In this document: one piece after another, positions 22,701 to 32,989 of the stretch
Layout of the letters: each line of letters begins with the position of its first letter
Position numbering within the stretch: position 1 is the first letter of the stretch
Assembly: GCF_003073375.1 (NCBI RefSeq)
Contig: NZ_CP029002.1
Location: 3,384,001 to 3,448,000, forward strand
Reading direction: 5' to 3'
Source of the DNA: Lysinibacillus sp. 2017
GTDB lineage: Bacteria > Bacillota > Bacilli > Bacillales_A > Planococcaceae
Length of the DNA stretch: 64,000 nt
Position numbers and translations under genes: made by a program
The notes under the pieces: generated by a model
Told to the model about the DNA's origin: nothing
The model's database searches: none
The model's input: the letters and a program-made list of their open reading frames with translations, nothing else

Positions 22701-23216
22701 CTACTCATTTTCTTGCGGATTTTTTGGTCCTTCTAAATCTAGTTGATAAAATACTAAATCTAACCACCGATCAAATTTATAACCCGCATTTCGTATCGTA
22801 CCGCTGTATGTAAAGCCTAATTTTTCATGAATGTAAAGACTCGCTTCATTTTCTTTGTCGATGCAAGCGACCATCGTTTTTACGTCATGTGTACGTGCAT
22901 AGTCGATTAGTTCATACATTAGTTTACTTGCGATACCCTTTTTGTAATGATTTTTATGCACATAAACTGAATGTTCTACCGTGTAATGAAACGCAGGGTA
23001 GGGACGGAATGAACCATATGTTGCGTAGCCTGCCACTTCCCCGTTCTCTTCATAAACAAATAACGGTTCACCAGCTTGTTTTTTCGCTTCAAACCATGCC
23101 ATACGTTGCTCTAAGGTTTGCTCCTTATACATATAAATCGCTGTAGAATTTACTATATTGTCGTTAAAAATTTCTAAAATCATTTCTACATCGGCTGCAG
23201 TTGCTTGTCGAATCAT
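22701..23216 (-). CDS. GNAT N-acetyltransferase, phosphinothricin acetyltransferase-like
   Basis: The 171-residue single-domain GNAT begins MIRQATAADVEMILEIFNDNI and has the PAT-family WFEAKKQAGEPLFV and HSVYVHKNHYKKGIASKLM segments, the latter being the acetyl-CoA pyrophosphate loop. Relatives acetylate phosphinothricin, methionine sulfoximine or similar small molecules. The true substrate cannot be told. A GAGGAGGAAC ribosome-binding site precedes it. A hairpin separates it from metH upstream. Confidence 0.85.
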   Translation of the reverse strand: MIRQATAADVEMILEIFNDNIVNSTAIYMYKEQTLEQRMAWFEAKKQAGEPLFVYEENGEVAGYATYGSFRPYPAFHYTVEHSVYVHKNHYKKGIASKLMYELIDYARTHDVKTMVACIDKENEASLYIHEKLGFTYSGTIRNAGYKFDRWLDLVFYQLDLEGPKNPQENE

Positions 23217-23239
23217 TCCAGTTCCTCCTCAGGATAGAA

Positions 23240-23268
23240 AGCCGCCTTACCTATTTGGTAAGACGGCT
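23240..23268 (-). terminator. probable terminator after metH
   Basis: AGCCGTCTTACC and GGTAAGGCGGCT form a 12-bp stem with one G-T pair and a 5-nt loop. The downstream T-tract is weak, so some read-through into the acetyltransferase gene is possible. Confidence 0.6.
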
Positions 23269-23276
23269 CAATTTTA

Positions 23277-26200
23277 TTACACATTAAAGTAACGTGCATC
23301 CGGATGTGCAAAAACAATCGCTGATACACTTGCTTCTGGTTCCATCATAAAGCCTTCTGTCAATTGTACACCGATATCTTCTGGCTTCAAGAGGTCAAAT
23401 AACTTTTCTTGATCCTCTAAATTTGGACACGCTGGATAGCCAAAGCTAAAGCGCTGCCCCTGGTATTTCGCTGCAAAGCGGTCGCGCATCGTGAAATCTG
23501 TCGCATCTGGGAAGCCCCACTGGTCACGAATTTCTTGGTGAATACGTTCAGCAAAACCTTCGGCAAGTTCGAGCGCAGTTGCTTGTAGTGCATGGCTTTC
23601 TAAAAACTTCCCTGCTTCTTTTAATTGGCGCGCTTTTTCGCTGACACCGTAACCTGCTGATACGAGCATTAGTGCAACATAGTCCATTTTCCCACTATCA
23701 ACTGGCTTTAAGAAGTCCGCCAAACAAAGGAATGGTGCTACTTGCTGGCGCGGGAATGTGAAACGTTTAATTTCTGTTTTTTGATCTTCTGGGCTGTAAA
23801 TGACTACATCGTCTCCATCTGCTTGTGCAGGGAAAAATTGATACATGCCTGATGCTTTTAACGTGTCTCCACTTAAATACTCGGTTACTAATTCACTTAG
23901 CTGTACTGCACGTCCATCTTGATCAGCGAGTAGCTGCTCTAAATTGCCTTTCAAGCCTAAATGATGTCCGATTAATGTACGCATATTTACATAGGGGTGC
24001 AAATGCGCAATTGAGTAATTCCGTTTAATATGGCGGGCTAAATCCTTCGGCGTGATTACCGGTGCATCTCCTACTGTTCGGACTGGTTTTTCGCTTACTT
24101 CAACCACTGGACGAGCCGCGCGTTTTGCATCGGATTCGATACGCTTTTCTCGAGATTCTTGAAGTTCATGCAAAAGCTGATCACGCTCTTTTGGGTTCAT
24201 TAAACGATTCGCCTGCTCTAATCCTTGCATCGCATCTTTTGAATAAATAACCGGTCCATCATACTGATCTGCAATTTTTGTTTCTGTAAAGCGGCGTGAT
24301 AATGCGGCACCCCCTACAAAAATTGGCACATCAATACCTGCTTCCTTAAAGTCTTGTGCCGTGATGACCATTTGTTGTGCCGATTTCACGAGTAATCCTG
24401 ATAACCCGATGAAATCTGGCTTCTCTTTACGAATCGCTTCGATTAATTGGGCTGGCGTTACTTTAATGCCTAAGTCTACAACGCGATACCCATTATTACT
24501 TAAAATAATATCGACTAAGTTTTTGCCGATGTCATGCACGTCGCCTTTCACTGTCGCTAATACCATTGTTCCTTTACTTGAACTGGATTCGCCTTTTTCC
24601 ATAAACTGTTCTAAATGTGCAACTGCCGCTTTCATGACACCCGCACTTTGCAACACTTCGGCAACAATTAGCTGATTGGCATTAAATAAGCGACCGACCT
24701 CAGCCATTCCTTCCATTAACGGGCCATTAATGATTTCCAGTGGTGTGTCGAAAGTTTCTAGCGCTTTATTTAAATCGTCAATAAGACCTTCTTTTGTGCC
24801 TTCTAAAATATAATACGCTAAACGCTCTTCCACCGTTGCAGGGAGTTTTTTTTCAACTGCATCCTTCTTTTTACCACGATAAAAGTCCGTAAATACCGCA
24901 AGTGTTTCATCACTTGTATTAAAAATTAAATCATTTGCAAGTTTAATTTCCTCTTCCGGAATCGAGGCGTAGCGCTCTAATTTTTCAGTATTCACAATCG
25001 CGTAGTCTAGCCCTGCTTGTGTACAGTGATATAAATACACTGCATTCAACACTTCTCGTCCTACTGGAGGTAACCCGAATGATACATTGCTTACCCCAAG
25101 CACCGTTAAACAGCCTGGTAACTGTTCTTTAATTAAACGAATACCTTCAATGGTTTCTTCTGCCGCGCCGATGTATTGCTCGTCCCCTGTACCGACTGGG
25201 AACATTAGTGGATCAAAGATAATATCTTCTGGAGACATGCCCCATTTTTCGGTTAGTAATTGATACGAACGCTTGGCGACTTCTAATTTTTTCTCACGCG
25301 TAACCGCCATACCAATCTCGTCAATCGTTCCGACAACAAGTGCTGCCCCGTACTTTTTCACAAGTGGCATCACCGCATCAAAACGCTCTTCCCCATCTTC
25401 TAGGTTAATCGAGTTGATAATTGCTTTTCCTTGTGAGAACTTTAACGCAGTTTCCATTACTTGCTCATCTGTTGAGTCAATCACGAGTGGTACTTTTACT
25501 TTTTTCACGACTTCCTGCATGAAGTTTTTCATATCTTCTACTTCATCGCGGTCTGGATTCGCTAAACAAATATCGATGACATGCGCACCGTTTTTCACTT
25601 GAGCACGTGCAATTTCAGCAGCCTCTTCAAACTTGCCATCAATAATTAAGTTTTTAAATTTGCGTGAGCCGATCACATTCGTACGTTCGCCGATAAATAA
25701 CGGGCGCATGGAATCATCATATTGAAGGGGCTCAATCCCTGATACGACATGACCATGTGTATTTTGTTTGGGCTTACGTGGCGCAACTTCTGCAAGTGCT
25801 TCTCGAATCGCCGCGATATGCGCAGGTGTTGTCCCGCAGCAACCTCCTACTATATTTAACCATCCTTTTTCCGCAAAGCCCGTTAGCTTTTTCGATAATG
25901 ATTCTGGTGTTTCGTGATAGCAGCCTTCCTCATCAGGTAAGCCTGCATTCGGGTAACAACTAATATAACCATTTGAAAGTTCTGCTAATGAACGGATATG
26001 ATCGGTCATAAATTCCGGCCCTGTCGCACAATTTAAGCCAACTGATAACGGTTGAATATGCTCAATTGAAATATAAAACGCTTCAATGGATTGTCCAGCA
26101 AGCGTTGTGCCCATCGGTTCAATCGTTCCTGAAATCATAACAGGCAGCTCTTTTCCAACTTCATCAAATGCGCGGCGAATTGCAAGCGTTCCCGCCTTTA

Positions 26201-26708
26201 CATTTAGCATATCTTGGGATGTTTCAAGAAGAAGTAAATCCGCTCCTGCTTCTACTAAGGCCTTAGCTTGCACATAAAAATTTTGTTCAAGTTCTTCAAA
26301 TGTAATACCACCTGTGACGGATAAGGTTTTAGTCGTCGGTCCCATGGCACCCGCAACAAAGCGTGGCCATTCTGGAGTTGAAAATTCTTTTGCAGCAGCC
26401 AGTGCAAGTTCAACGGCACGCTGATTAATTTCAACTGCCTTTTCACCTAAATCATATTCATTTAATACAAGCGGTGTTCCGCCAAATGTATTTGTACAAA
26501 TAATGTCTGCACCAGCCTCTAAATACGCGCGGTGAATTTTCTCTAAAACGTCTGGACGTGTTAAGACTAAATTTTCATTACAACCATCTAATGGTTCTCC
26601 ACCAAAATCCTCATAGGTTAAATTTTCATTTTGAAGCATCGTCCCCATGGCACCATCGATGATTAGTATTCTTTTTTGTAATTGCTCATGAATTGGATGA
26701 TTAAGCAT
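23277..26708 (-). CDS. metH: cobalamin-dependent methionine synthase
   Basis: MetH transfers a methyl group from methyl-THF to homocysteine through cobalamin. The 1143-residue product has all four modules: Hcy-methyltransferase with zinc Cys pair in VGGCCGTTPAH (near 295), pterin-binding domain (FIGERTNVIGSRKF near 350), B12 cap and binding domain with the ligand motif GDVHDIGKNLV, and the AdoMet activation domain (FSFGYPACPNLEDQ near 1085). The ATG at 26708 was chosen because AAAGGAG is 9 nt upstream. It overlaps the yitJ stop by 8 nt, so the pair is one S-box-controlled operon. Confidence 0.95.
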   Translation of the reverse strand: MLNHPIHEQLQKRILIIDGAMGTMLQNENLTYEDFGGEPLDGCNENLVLTRPDVLEKIHRAYLEAGADIICTNTFGGTPLVLNEYDLGEKAVEINQRAVELALAAAKEFSTPEWPRFVAGAMGPTTKTLSVTGGITFEELEQNFYVQAKALVEAGADLLLLETSQDMLNVKAGTLAIRRAFDEVGKELPVMISGTIEPMGTTLAGQSIEAFYISIEHIQPLSVGLNCATGPEFMTDHIRSLAELSNGYISCYPNAGLPDEEGCYHETPESLSKKLTGFAEKGWLNIVGGCCGTTPAHIAAIREALAEVAPRKPKQNTHGHVVSGIEPLQYDDSMRPLFIGERTNVIGSRKFKNLIIDGKFEEAAEIARAQVKNGAHVIDICLANPDRDEVEDMKNFMQEVVKKVKVPLVIDSTDEQVMETALKFSQGKAIINSINLEDGEERFDAVMPLVKKYGAALVVGTIDEIGMAVTREKKLEVAKRSYQLLTEKWGMSPEDIIFDPLMFPVGTGDEQYIGAAEETIEGIRLIKEQLPGCLTVLGVSNVSFGLPPVGREVLNAVYLYHCTQAGLDYAIVNTEKLERYASIPEEEIKLANDLIFNTSDETLAVFTDFYRGKKKDAVEKKLPATVEERLAYYILEGTKEGLIDDLNKALETFDTPLEIINGPLMEGMAEVGRLFNANQLIVAEVLQSAGVMKAAVAHLEQFMEKGESSSSKGTMVLATVKGDVHDIGKNLVDIILSNNGYRVVDLGIKVTPAQLIEAIRKEKPDFIGLSGLLVKSAQQMVITAQDFKEAGIDVPIFVGGAALSRRFTETKIADQYDGPVIYSKDAMQGLEQANRLMNPKERDQLLHELQESREKRIESDAKRAARPVVEVSEKPVRTVGDAPVITPKDLARHIKRNYSIAHLHPYVNMRTLIGHHLGLKGNLEQLLADQDGRAVQLSELVTEYLSGDTLKASGMYQFFPAQADGDDVVIYSPEDQKTEIKRFTFPRQQVAPFLCLADFLKPVDSGKMDYVALMLVSAGYGVSEKARQLKEAGKFLESHALQATALELAEGFAERIHQEIRDQWGFPDATDFTMRDRFAAKYQGQRFSFGYPACPNLEDQEKLFDLLKPEDIGVQLTEGFMMEPEASVSAIVFAHPDARYFNV

Positions 26709-28545
26709 TTGACTGAACTCCTTTATTGTTAGCATCGAATTGGTTAACGTAATCCATTAATTCAAGCGTCATATCGTAACGTAAAAATGGTGTGATTAAG
26801 TAAATCCCATTGAAATACTGACACGCAGTATCCAGTAACTCTTTGGCAATTTTGATGCCTTCCTTTGTTGCAACTTCCTTATCTTCTCCACAAGCAGCCA
26901 TTCGCGCTAAAACCTCATCTGATAATTTAATACCTGGTACTTCATGGTGTAAAAACTCGGCACTACGAGAAGACGTCAGTGGCATAATTCCTATATAAAT
27001 GGGCGTCTCCAAATGCTTGGTTGCCTCATAAATTTCAACAATTTTTTCTTTTGAATACACAGGCTGTGAAATAAAATAGTCTGCCCCATGTTCAATTTTC
27101 TTTTCAAGTCTAGCCACTGCACGATCAAGCACACGAACGTTTGGGTTAAATGCAGCTGCTACTGAAAAGTTTGCTTGCTTTCGTAACGTCTTTCCCGTAA
27201 AGGATCCGCCTTCATTTAACTGCTTCACTAATGTAATCAGCTCCATTGATGACACATCATACACACTCGTCGCACCAGGGAAATCCCCCACCTTTGTCGG
27301 GTCACCGGTTACCACTAAAATGTCATGCAATTCGAGTGCATTGAGCCCCATCAAGTGTGATTGCAATCCGATTAAATTTCGATCGCGGCATGTCAAATGG
27401 GGCAGCGAACGAATCCCGTGCTCTTTTAAAATGGCAGCCATCGCAATATTACTAATGCGCGGTGAGGCAAGCGAATTATCAGCCATCATAATCACGTCCG
27501 CGCCTGCACTTGCTAATTTTTTTGCACCTTCTACAAAGCCTTCAATTTCTAAATGGCGTGGTGTATCCAGTTCCACAATAACCGAACGTTCACGCTTCGC
27601 TTTTACATGTAATGGCTCTTGCTTGCGGGGCTCTGCAACACGCACAAATTCCGTACGCCCTGGTTTTAATTCCTTCGTTTCGATGGGCACGATATTCACC
27701 AAACGCTGTTTTACCGCTGCAATATGCTTTGGTGTCGTCCCACAGCAGCCTCCGATTAAGCGCACACCTTGGTTTACTAATTCAACGGCAGCACGGGCAA
27801 AATAATCGGTTTCTGACTCATAGACAACGCGTCCATCCTCTACATCAAGTAACGATGCATTCGGATAAGCGGATAAGTACGCAGTCTTTGGAAGATTTAC
27901 CGTTTCAAATGCTTGAATTGTATGGAAGGGGCCTAAGCGACAGTTACTTCCGACGATATCGGCACCAAGCCGTTCTAAATCTTGTAGTGCTTCATTTAAT
28001 GACATCCCGTTTTGTAATACTCCTGGTTCTTGCATCGTCACTTGCGCAATAATCGGCAAGTCTGTTAACGTCCGAAGTAAATTTACGCAATGAGAAATTT
28101 CTTCAAAGTCATAATACGTTTCTAATAAAAATCCATCAGGCGCACCTGCTAACAGTGTTTCCGCTTGTTCCCTAAAGGCAGCTAAAATTTCTTCTAACGT
28201 CGCTTCGCTTTTACGAACGCCACGAATCCCTCCGATTGTTGCTAAAACGAATTGACCACCTGGTGTTGCAGCGCGCTTCGCAATTTCTAGAGCCGCTGAA
28301 TTGAATTCTGCCACACGCCCCTCATAGCCATAACGAGCGAGCTTAATGGCATTGGCCCCGTATGTATTCGTTTGAATAATGTCTGCACCAGCAGCAATGT
28401 ATTCACCATGAATTTTCTCAACAATTTCCGGGCGGATAATGTTCATTTCCTCATGACAATAATCTAATCCGTAAGAATATAACAATGTTCCAATTGCACC
28501 ATCTGCCGTTAATACGCGCGTTTTTAACTCCTCTAGTAAACCCAT
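26701..28545 (-). CDS. yitJ: bifunctional homocysteine S-methyltransferase / methylenetetrahydrofolate reductase
   Basis: The 614-residue protein fuses an N-terminal Hcy S-methyltransferase domain (DGAIGT at the start, zinc motif LIGGCCGTTPKH near 277) to a MetF-type 5,10-methylene-THF reductase domain (from about residue 325; HLTCRDRN and DYFISQPVYS). It supplies 5-methyl-THF to MetH, encoded immediately downstream. The start MGLLEEL has a GGAGTGAG ribosome-binding site. An S-box riboswitch and terminator precede it, so it is switched off when SAM is ample. Confidence 0.93.
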   Translation of the reverse strand: MGLLEELKTRVLTADGAIGTLLYSYGLDYCHEEMNIIRPEIVEKIHGEYIAAGADIIQTNTYGANAIKLARYGYEGRVAEFNSAALEIAKRAATPGGQFVLATIGGIRGVRKSEATLEEILAAFREQAETLLAGAPDGFLLETYYDFEEISHCVNLLRTLTDLPIIAQVTMQEPGVLQNGMSLNEALQDLERLGADIVGSNCRLGPFHTIQAFETVNLPKTAYLSAYPNASLLDVEDGRVVYESETDYFARAAVELVNQGVRLIGGCCGTTPKHIAAVKQRLVNIVPIETKELKPGRTEFVRVAEPRKQEPLHVKAKRERSVIVELDTPRHLEIEGFVEGAKKLASAGADVIMMADNSLASPRISNIAMAAILKEHGIRSLPHLTCRDRNLIGLQSHLMGLNALELHDILVVTGDPTKVGDFPGATSVYDVSSMELITLVKQLNEGGSFTGKTLRKQANFSVAAAFNPNVRVLDRAVARLEKKIEHGADYFISQPVYSKEKIVEIYEATKHLETPIYIGIMPLTSSRSAEFLHHEVPGIKLSDEVLARMAACGEDKEVATKEGIKIAKELLDTACQYFNGIYLITPFLRYDMTLELMDYVNQFDANNKGVQSNA

Positions 28546-28591
28546 TGCTCTCACTCCATTATTCACAGTATTTTCAGACTTCTGAAGATAT

Positions 28592-28624
28592 AAAAAAACC
28601 TTCTTTTAAAAATAAAAGAAGGTT
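28592..28624 (-). terminator. S-box terminator of yitJ-metH
   Basis: AACCTTCTTTTA and TAAAAGAAGGTT form a 12-bp stem with T7 on the minus strand, between the SAM aptamer and the yitJ start. Confidence 0.93.
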
Positions 28625-28646
28625 CACTATTGTAAATTTAAGTTCC

Positions 28647-28745
28647 CTCTCATCTGTTTGGCTACTTGCCAACTGGATTTAGCACCTGACTTACGTTGGT
28701 TGCTGAAGTTTCACTGGGCCAGTCCCTCGACTTCTCTTGATAAGA
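28647..28745 (-). promoter_or_regulatory. SAM (S-box) riboswitch aptamer
   Basis: The minus strand begins CTTATCAAGAGAAGTCGAGG with the kink-turn GA motif, then GACTGGCCC, CAGCAACC, the GTGCTAAATCC segment and the closing GATGAGAG. All are S-box hallmarks. Together with the terminator it forms a SAM-off switch for methionine synthesis. Confidence 0.96.
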
Positions 28746-28776
28746 AATTTTATGAATTATTCAAATAATTAAAAGA

Positions 28777-28805
28777 ATCATATCGTTAACCACAACGAAC
28801 GTCAA
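28777..28805 (-). promoter_or_regulatory. sigma-A promoter of yitJ-metH
   Basis: TTGACG (28800-28805), a 17-bp spacer and TATGAT (28777-28782) on the minus strand lie about 30 nt ahead of the S-box aptamer. Confidence 0.75.
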
Positions 28806-28832
28806 TACCCTTTAACAGAATGAAGCATTTCT

Positions 28833-30218
28833 TTACTGAATTCGACTAATAATTTGTTGTGCCGTATTTTTTCCATTTTCAATACATGCCCCAATGCCGA
28901 CCCCAAAATAAGAGCAGCCTGCTAATAATAAATTCGGATAACGTGCTTCTAAGTCTTTTACCACAACACTTAATGCCTCATTGTGTGCTAAGTCATAGCG
29001 CGGCATTTGATTGATCCATTTTGTTACATTGACAACGATTGGCTCTGCTTGAATACCTAGGCTTAATCGAATATCTTCTAGGGCGACTTTAGTCAGTTCT
29101 TCCTCATTCATCGCGGCAAGCTCTTCGTAACGCGGGTTAATGTTTTTATAAAATAATCGTACGAGTAAATTTCCTTCAGCAGATGTATGCTTCCATTTAC
29201 GGCTTGTCCATGTTGAGGCATTACATACTAAATCGCTATTATGTGAAACGATAAAGCCTGTTCCATCTGCAGGTAAGACACTGTCTGGCACGTCAAAACC
29301 TACATACATTGTAATCGCTGATGCTGTCGTGAATTTTTGGAATTGTTGCTCTAGCTGTTCATCATCTACTACTTTTTTCACCGTTTCATTTGGCACAGCA
29401 AGTACGACAACATCCGCTAAAATCGTTTCATCTTGTAGCACAACTTCATATTGCGCACCTTGCTTGTTAATTTGCTTCGTTTCAGTATTTTTTTTGATTT
29501 CTACTTCTGGCAACATCTCTTCTAAGCGATCGATAATCGCCGATAACCCGTTTTGGAATGAAATGAATTTTTTATTTGCTGCTTTTTCAAATTGTGCGCG
29601 GTTTGCTTCAAAGCCCTTAATAATCGAACCGTAATTGTTTTTATAATCCACTAAATAAGGCAATGTTGAAGCTAAGCTTAATTGATATAAATCCCCTGAA
29701 TAAACACCAGCTAATACGGGTGCAATTTGTTTTTTGACAATTTCTTCACCTAAAAAGAATTCTAAAAATGTGCCAATCGAGCTTTCTTTAGTAAAATTCG
29801 TATTTGGCAATTCTAAATCTTGTAGCGCACGTTTTTTCCCTTCTTCTGAAATCAGTGTGCTTGATTGTAAGGACTCTACACTCATAGGAATGCCAAATGT
29901 TGAACCTGCTGGAATCGCATGTAATTCATTATTCGTATGAATATAAGAAATTCCAGTTTCGTTATAAACAAGCTGCGATTCAAAATCAAGTTCCTTCACA
30001 AGTTCTAAAACACTCGGATGACGAGCTACCATTGAATCTGCGCCTGTTTCCATAATAAAGCCTGCTGCATGCTCCGAATGAAGCTTCCCACCTAAATAAC
30101 TATTTTTTTCCACCAATACAAGTCGCGCGTCAATCTGCTTTTCACTCATTAGGCGTTTTAAATAATGCATTGTGCAAAGACCTGTAATACCGCCGCCTAC
30201 AACTACTACTGTTTTCAT
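28833..30218 (-). CDS. hemY: coproporphyrinogen III / protoporphyrinogen IX oxidase
   Basis: The 461-residue FAD enzyme aromatises the porphyrin ring. In Firmicutes the HemY type (also called CgoX) makes coproporphyrin in the coproheme route. The Rossmann motif VVVVGGGITGL is at the N-terminus, with GADSMVARHP near 60 and the C-terminal FAD segment CSYFGVGIGACIENG. The start MKTVVVV has GGGAGA upstream. hemE and hemH are not adjacent here, unlike the usual hemEHY cluster, so it is a separate unit. Confidence 0.9.
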   Translation of the reverse strand: MKTVVVVGGGITGLCTMHYLKRLMSEKQIDARLVLVEKNSYLGGKLHSEHAAGFIMETGADSMVARHPSVLELVKELDFESQLVYNETGISYIHTNNELHAIPAGSTFGIPMSVESLQSSTLISEEGKKRALQDLELPNTNFTKESSIGTFLEFFLGEEIVKKQIAPVLAGVYSGDLYQLSLASTLPYLVDYKNNYGSIIKGFEANRAQFEKAANKKFISFQNGLSAIIDRLEEMLPEVEIKKNTETKQINKQGAQYEVVLQDETILADVVVLAVPNETVKKVVDDEQLEQQFQKFTTASAITMYVGFDVPDSVLPADGTGFIVSHNSDLVCNASTWTSRKWKHTSAEGNLLVRLFYKNINPRYEELAAMNEEELTKVALEDIRLSLGIQAEPIVVNVTKWINQMPRYDLAHNEALSVVVKDLEARYPNLLLAGCSYFGVGIGACIENGKNTAQQIISRIQ

Positions 30219-30321
30219 CTGTCCATCTCCCACTTCGTTCAGTAATCTCTACTTTTAGTATAATCTTTTTTTAATCGATTTGAACCTGAAGGATATTACA
30301 AATTTATAACGAAAGAAAGCA

Positions 30322-30354
30322 AAAAAATTAGAGCATAAAATACCCTAATTTTTT
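30322..30354 (-). terminator. terminator of the HemAT-like gene
   Basis: AAAAAATTAG and CTAATTTTTT form a 10-bp stem with T-run, directly after the stop codon at 30362. Confidence 0.85.
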
Positions 30355-30361
30355 ATTACAT

Positions 30362-31657
30362 TTAGTTTTCTAAGTTTTGTGAAACCGTAGCTAATGTATC
30401 GGCTGCATGTGTGACTTCATCAAATGCACGACCAAGTTCTCCTATGGTTAAACCGATTTGCTCTACTTCTTGTTCTACTAAATTATTTTGTTCTTTCGTT
30501 TCAACCATCGATTCTAGAATGGCTGAGAACTGTTCTTCTGTACCCTTCATACTTGACTCACCTATTTGAACCGATTCTTTAATTTCTTTTAATGATTCAA
30601 GTAGTTTTGTCGTACGCATATTGGTATTTTGAAGGAGCTCTTCAACATTAATCGCCGATTGCTTCGTTTGCTCTGATAACTTCCTTACTTCACCGGCAAC
30701 AACCCCAAAGCCTTTTCCCGCTTCTCCAGCACGGGCCGCTTCAATAGCTGCATTTAACGCTAACAAATTCGTTTGGTTGGCGATATTTGTTACAATCCCC
30801 ATCGTCAATTCCATCTCTTTTGAAATTTCCGCTAGTTTGTCAATTTCCTCTGAAATAACGACAACGGAATCTTGAATCGCATCCATGCTAATGGCTTGCT
30901 GCCGGATTTGAACTTTACCATTATTTGCCTGATCCGTCGCAACATCTGAAAGCTCAATTGCTTTTTTCGCATAAGAAAGCATAATATCAGACTGATCCGT
31001 TAGTAGTTGGAACGAAGCGTTTGTCTCTTCGGAAATGGCAGCTAAATTAGAAGAAGATTCGATAATTAAATTACTTACACTATTTTTTTCTCCTTCTAGC
31101 TTTTCTTTCATACGATCCACAACATCTTCATACTCTTCTAAAACTACTTGCTGCTCGAAATTTATAATTTTCGAAATCGCTTCAATTGTATTAAAACGCT
31201 GTTCAACATTTGGAATTTCCGTCTTTATTATACGAATAAAATCAATTAATAGACTTTGGAACGCACCGATATACCATTTTGTTTTTAATCCAATATGAAC
31301 ATGAACTTTTGCAATTTTTTTGCGTTTCATAAAATATACTTCATCAATTTGTCCGTCAAACATTTCACAAATATGACGTTTCAATGTAACTTTTAAACGA
31401 TCCACTGAACTGTGCTCGTTAATAATTTGAATTAAGCTAGCTTCCATTCCTAAATTACGATAAAAAGTATCCACAATTTGGTCAATATTTTGGTCCACAT
31501 GCGGTTTAAATACTTTTAAATATTTTAAATCTTGTTCTGTTAAATTTAACATTTTAATTTGTTTTTTTATCGATGATCCCTCTGAATATTCAAGTCTTAC
31601 CTTTACATCCTGAATCGATATTTCTTGATTAGTATCTTCCTTTTTTTTAAAAAACAT
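30362..31657 (-). CDS. hemAT: globin-coupled aerotaxis transducer (HemAT-like)
   Basis: The 431-residue soluble transducer begins with a sensor-globin domain (residues ~30-185). The proximal heme His is in [18 protein letters not shown] (His119 by alignment with the family). An MCP signalling domain follows, with the hairpin tip [21 protein letters not shown]. There is no TM segment. Length matches the 432-residue B. subtilis protein, which senses oxygen and signals to CheA. MFFKKK was taken as start because GAGGTTGAGC precedes it; the upstream extension is unlike the family. Confidence 0.92.
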   Translation of the reverse strand: MFFKKKEDTNQEISIQDVKVRLEYSEGSSIKKQIKMLNLTEQDLKYLKVFKPHVDQNIDQIVDTFYRNLGMEASLIQIINEHSSVDRLKVTLKRHICEMFDGQIDEVYFMKRKKIAKVHVHIGLKTKWYIGAFQSLLIDFIRIIKTEIPNVEQRFNTIEAISKIINFEQQVVLEEYEDVVDRMKEKLEGEKNSVSNLIIESSSNLAAISEETNASFQLLTDQSDIMLSYAKKAIELSDVATDQANNGKVQIRQQAISMDAIQDSVVVISEEIDKLAEISKEMELTMGIVTNIANQTNLLALNAAIEAARAGEAGKGFGVVAGEVRKLSEQTKQSAINVEELLQNTNMRTTKLLESLKEIKESVQIGESSMKGTEEQFSAILESMVETKEQNNLVEQEVEQIGLTIGELGRAFDEVTHAADTLATVSQNLEN

Positions 31658-32250
31658 GCTCAACCTCGCCTTATTCGTATTGCTCTTCCTTTTATAAGTT
31701 GAATAATTTAGATATACTAAGTTAGTAGTTAAAAATATAGTAATCTTGTAATACAAAATTTGCGATTGCCTAAGATGTCTTAGTTGCTATTTAGCTAACA
31801 CGTTTATGTCACTAAATATCTTGTTCACCATTTTTTTATCAACATTTCTATTATAAAGAAGCATTCCTCTGAATGAAACTCGCGGTACTAAGAATCAAAA
31901 GAACTTATGCTTTCGTACTACTTTTGTCTCCTTGAACCTAGTCTATTCCTAATAGAAATATCTTTGTTTTTCATGTATTTAATTAACACCTAAACCAAAA
32001 GCTACAAAAACTATATGATGAAATATTCAAAAAAAATACCTATTAATAGTATAAAATATTTTACAAAAAAAGTAAATTATAATATGTCTTACTATTATAA
32101 TCCCGAAACTTTCTTCATTAATATAATCATTTCCCCCTCTAATGAGGTTGACCGTAACATGAACATAATAACCTTTCCTCCCTATTCATCTCTTATAACA
32201 ATATAATTCCTATTCATAAATTATTTTAAACCTTCTTAATCCATTCTAAA
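31658..32250. other. intergenic, no gene seen
   Basis: Nearly 600 bp of AT-rich sequence upstream of the HemAT-like gene and downstream of the hydrolase gene. A short plus-strand frame near 32015 lacks a ribosome-binding site and has low-complexity codons. I found no convincing sigma-D promoter. Confidence 0.5.
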
Positions 32251-32979
32251 TTAACCGTTATTTTCCAACCAAAGTAATGTCTCTTCAACCATTTTATTTT
32301 GTTGGTCTAAAGCGGATATATCCGCTTGTTTATCCCCTTTTTGTTCCCCATAAATTCCAAATTGAGCGTGATTACCACCCGTTATTTCTACATACTTTGC
32401 AGTCAAAGGTAACCTACTTTTTGAATTTTCTATATCAGATATTTCTGTGAGTCCATCTTTTTCACTATATATTGAAATAACATTAAGTGATTCGTCTGAT
32501 AGATTTGTTCCATTGCTTGGATAAGAAGCCAGTAAAATTAAACCTTTCACGGATGCATTTTCATTCGCAAATGATGACGCTGCTACACCGCCTAACGAAT
32601 GGCCGCCTACATACCAAGTTTTGATTTCTGGATAGTGCTCGATAAAGTTTGCTGCTGCATCTTGATCCATAATGGCGAAATTCAGACGTAACTTGGGAAT
32701 GAACACAGCATAACCTGCATCCGCCAACTTTTTCCCGTAATAACTATACGCAGTATTTTCTACTTTTGCTCCAGGATATAAAACGATTCCCGCCTTTATT
32801 TCATCATTTGGTAGTAAAATGACATTCCCTTCGTCATCGACAATTTCTTCTATATTAATTTGACTAGTTAACTCGTTAGTTGGCGCAAGCGTTTGCTGTG
32901 ACCAAATATACATGCCTGCTACACTAACAGTGACTAAACAAAGTAAGCTAATTGCAAACCATTTAAAAAATCTTTTCAT
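32251..32979 (-). CDS. membrane-anchored alpha/beta hydrolase
   Basis: The 242-residue product has an N-terminal TM helix or uncleaved signal (residues 5-26) and an extracytoplasmic alpha/beta-hydrolase domain. The triad is visible as Ser in GGHSLGG (near 148), Asp in YSEKDGL and His in GGNHAQFG. The small size without a lid domain suggests an esterase. It begins 10 nt after the Sel1 gene in the lysR-sel1-hydrolase set. Substrate unknown. Confidence 0.82.
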   Translation of the reverse strand: MKRFFKWFAISLLCLVTVSVAGMYIWSQQTLAPTNELTSQINIEEIVDDEGNVILLPNDEIKAGIVLYPGAKVENTAYSYYGKKLADAGYAVFIPKLRLNFAIMDQDAAANFIEHYPEIKTWYVGGHSLGGVAASSFANENASVKGLILLASYPSNGTNLSDESLNVISIYSEKDGLTEISDIENSKSRLPLTAKYVEITGGNHAQFGIYGEQKGDKQADISALDQQNKMVEETLLWLENNG

Positions 32980-32989
32980 TCACGTTCCC

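Noticed and set aside
32015-32206. A 63-codon plus-strand frame
   Set aside because: AT-rich, low-complexity residues and no ribosome-binding site.
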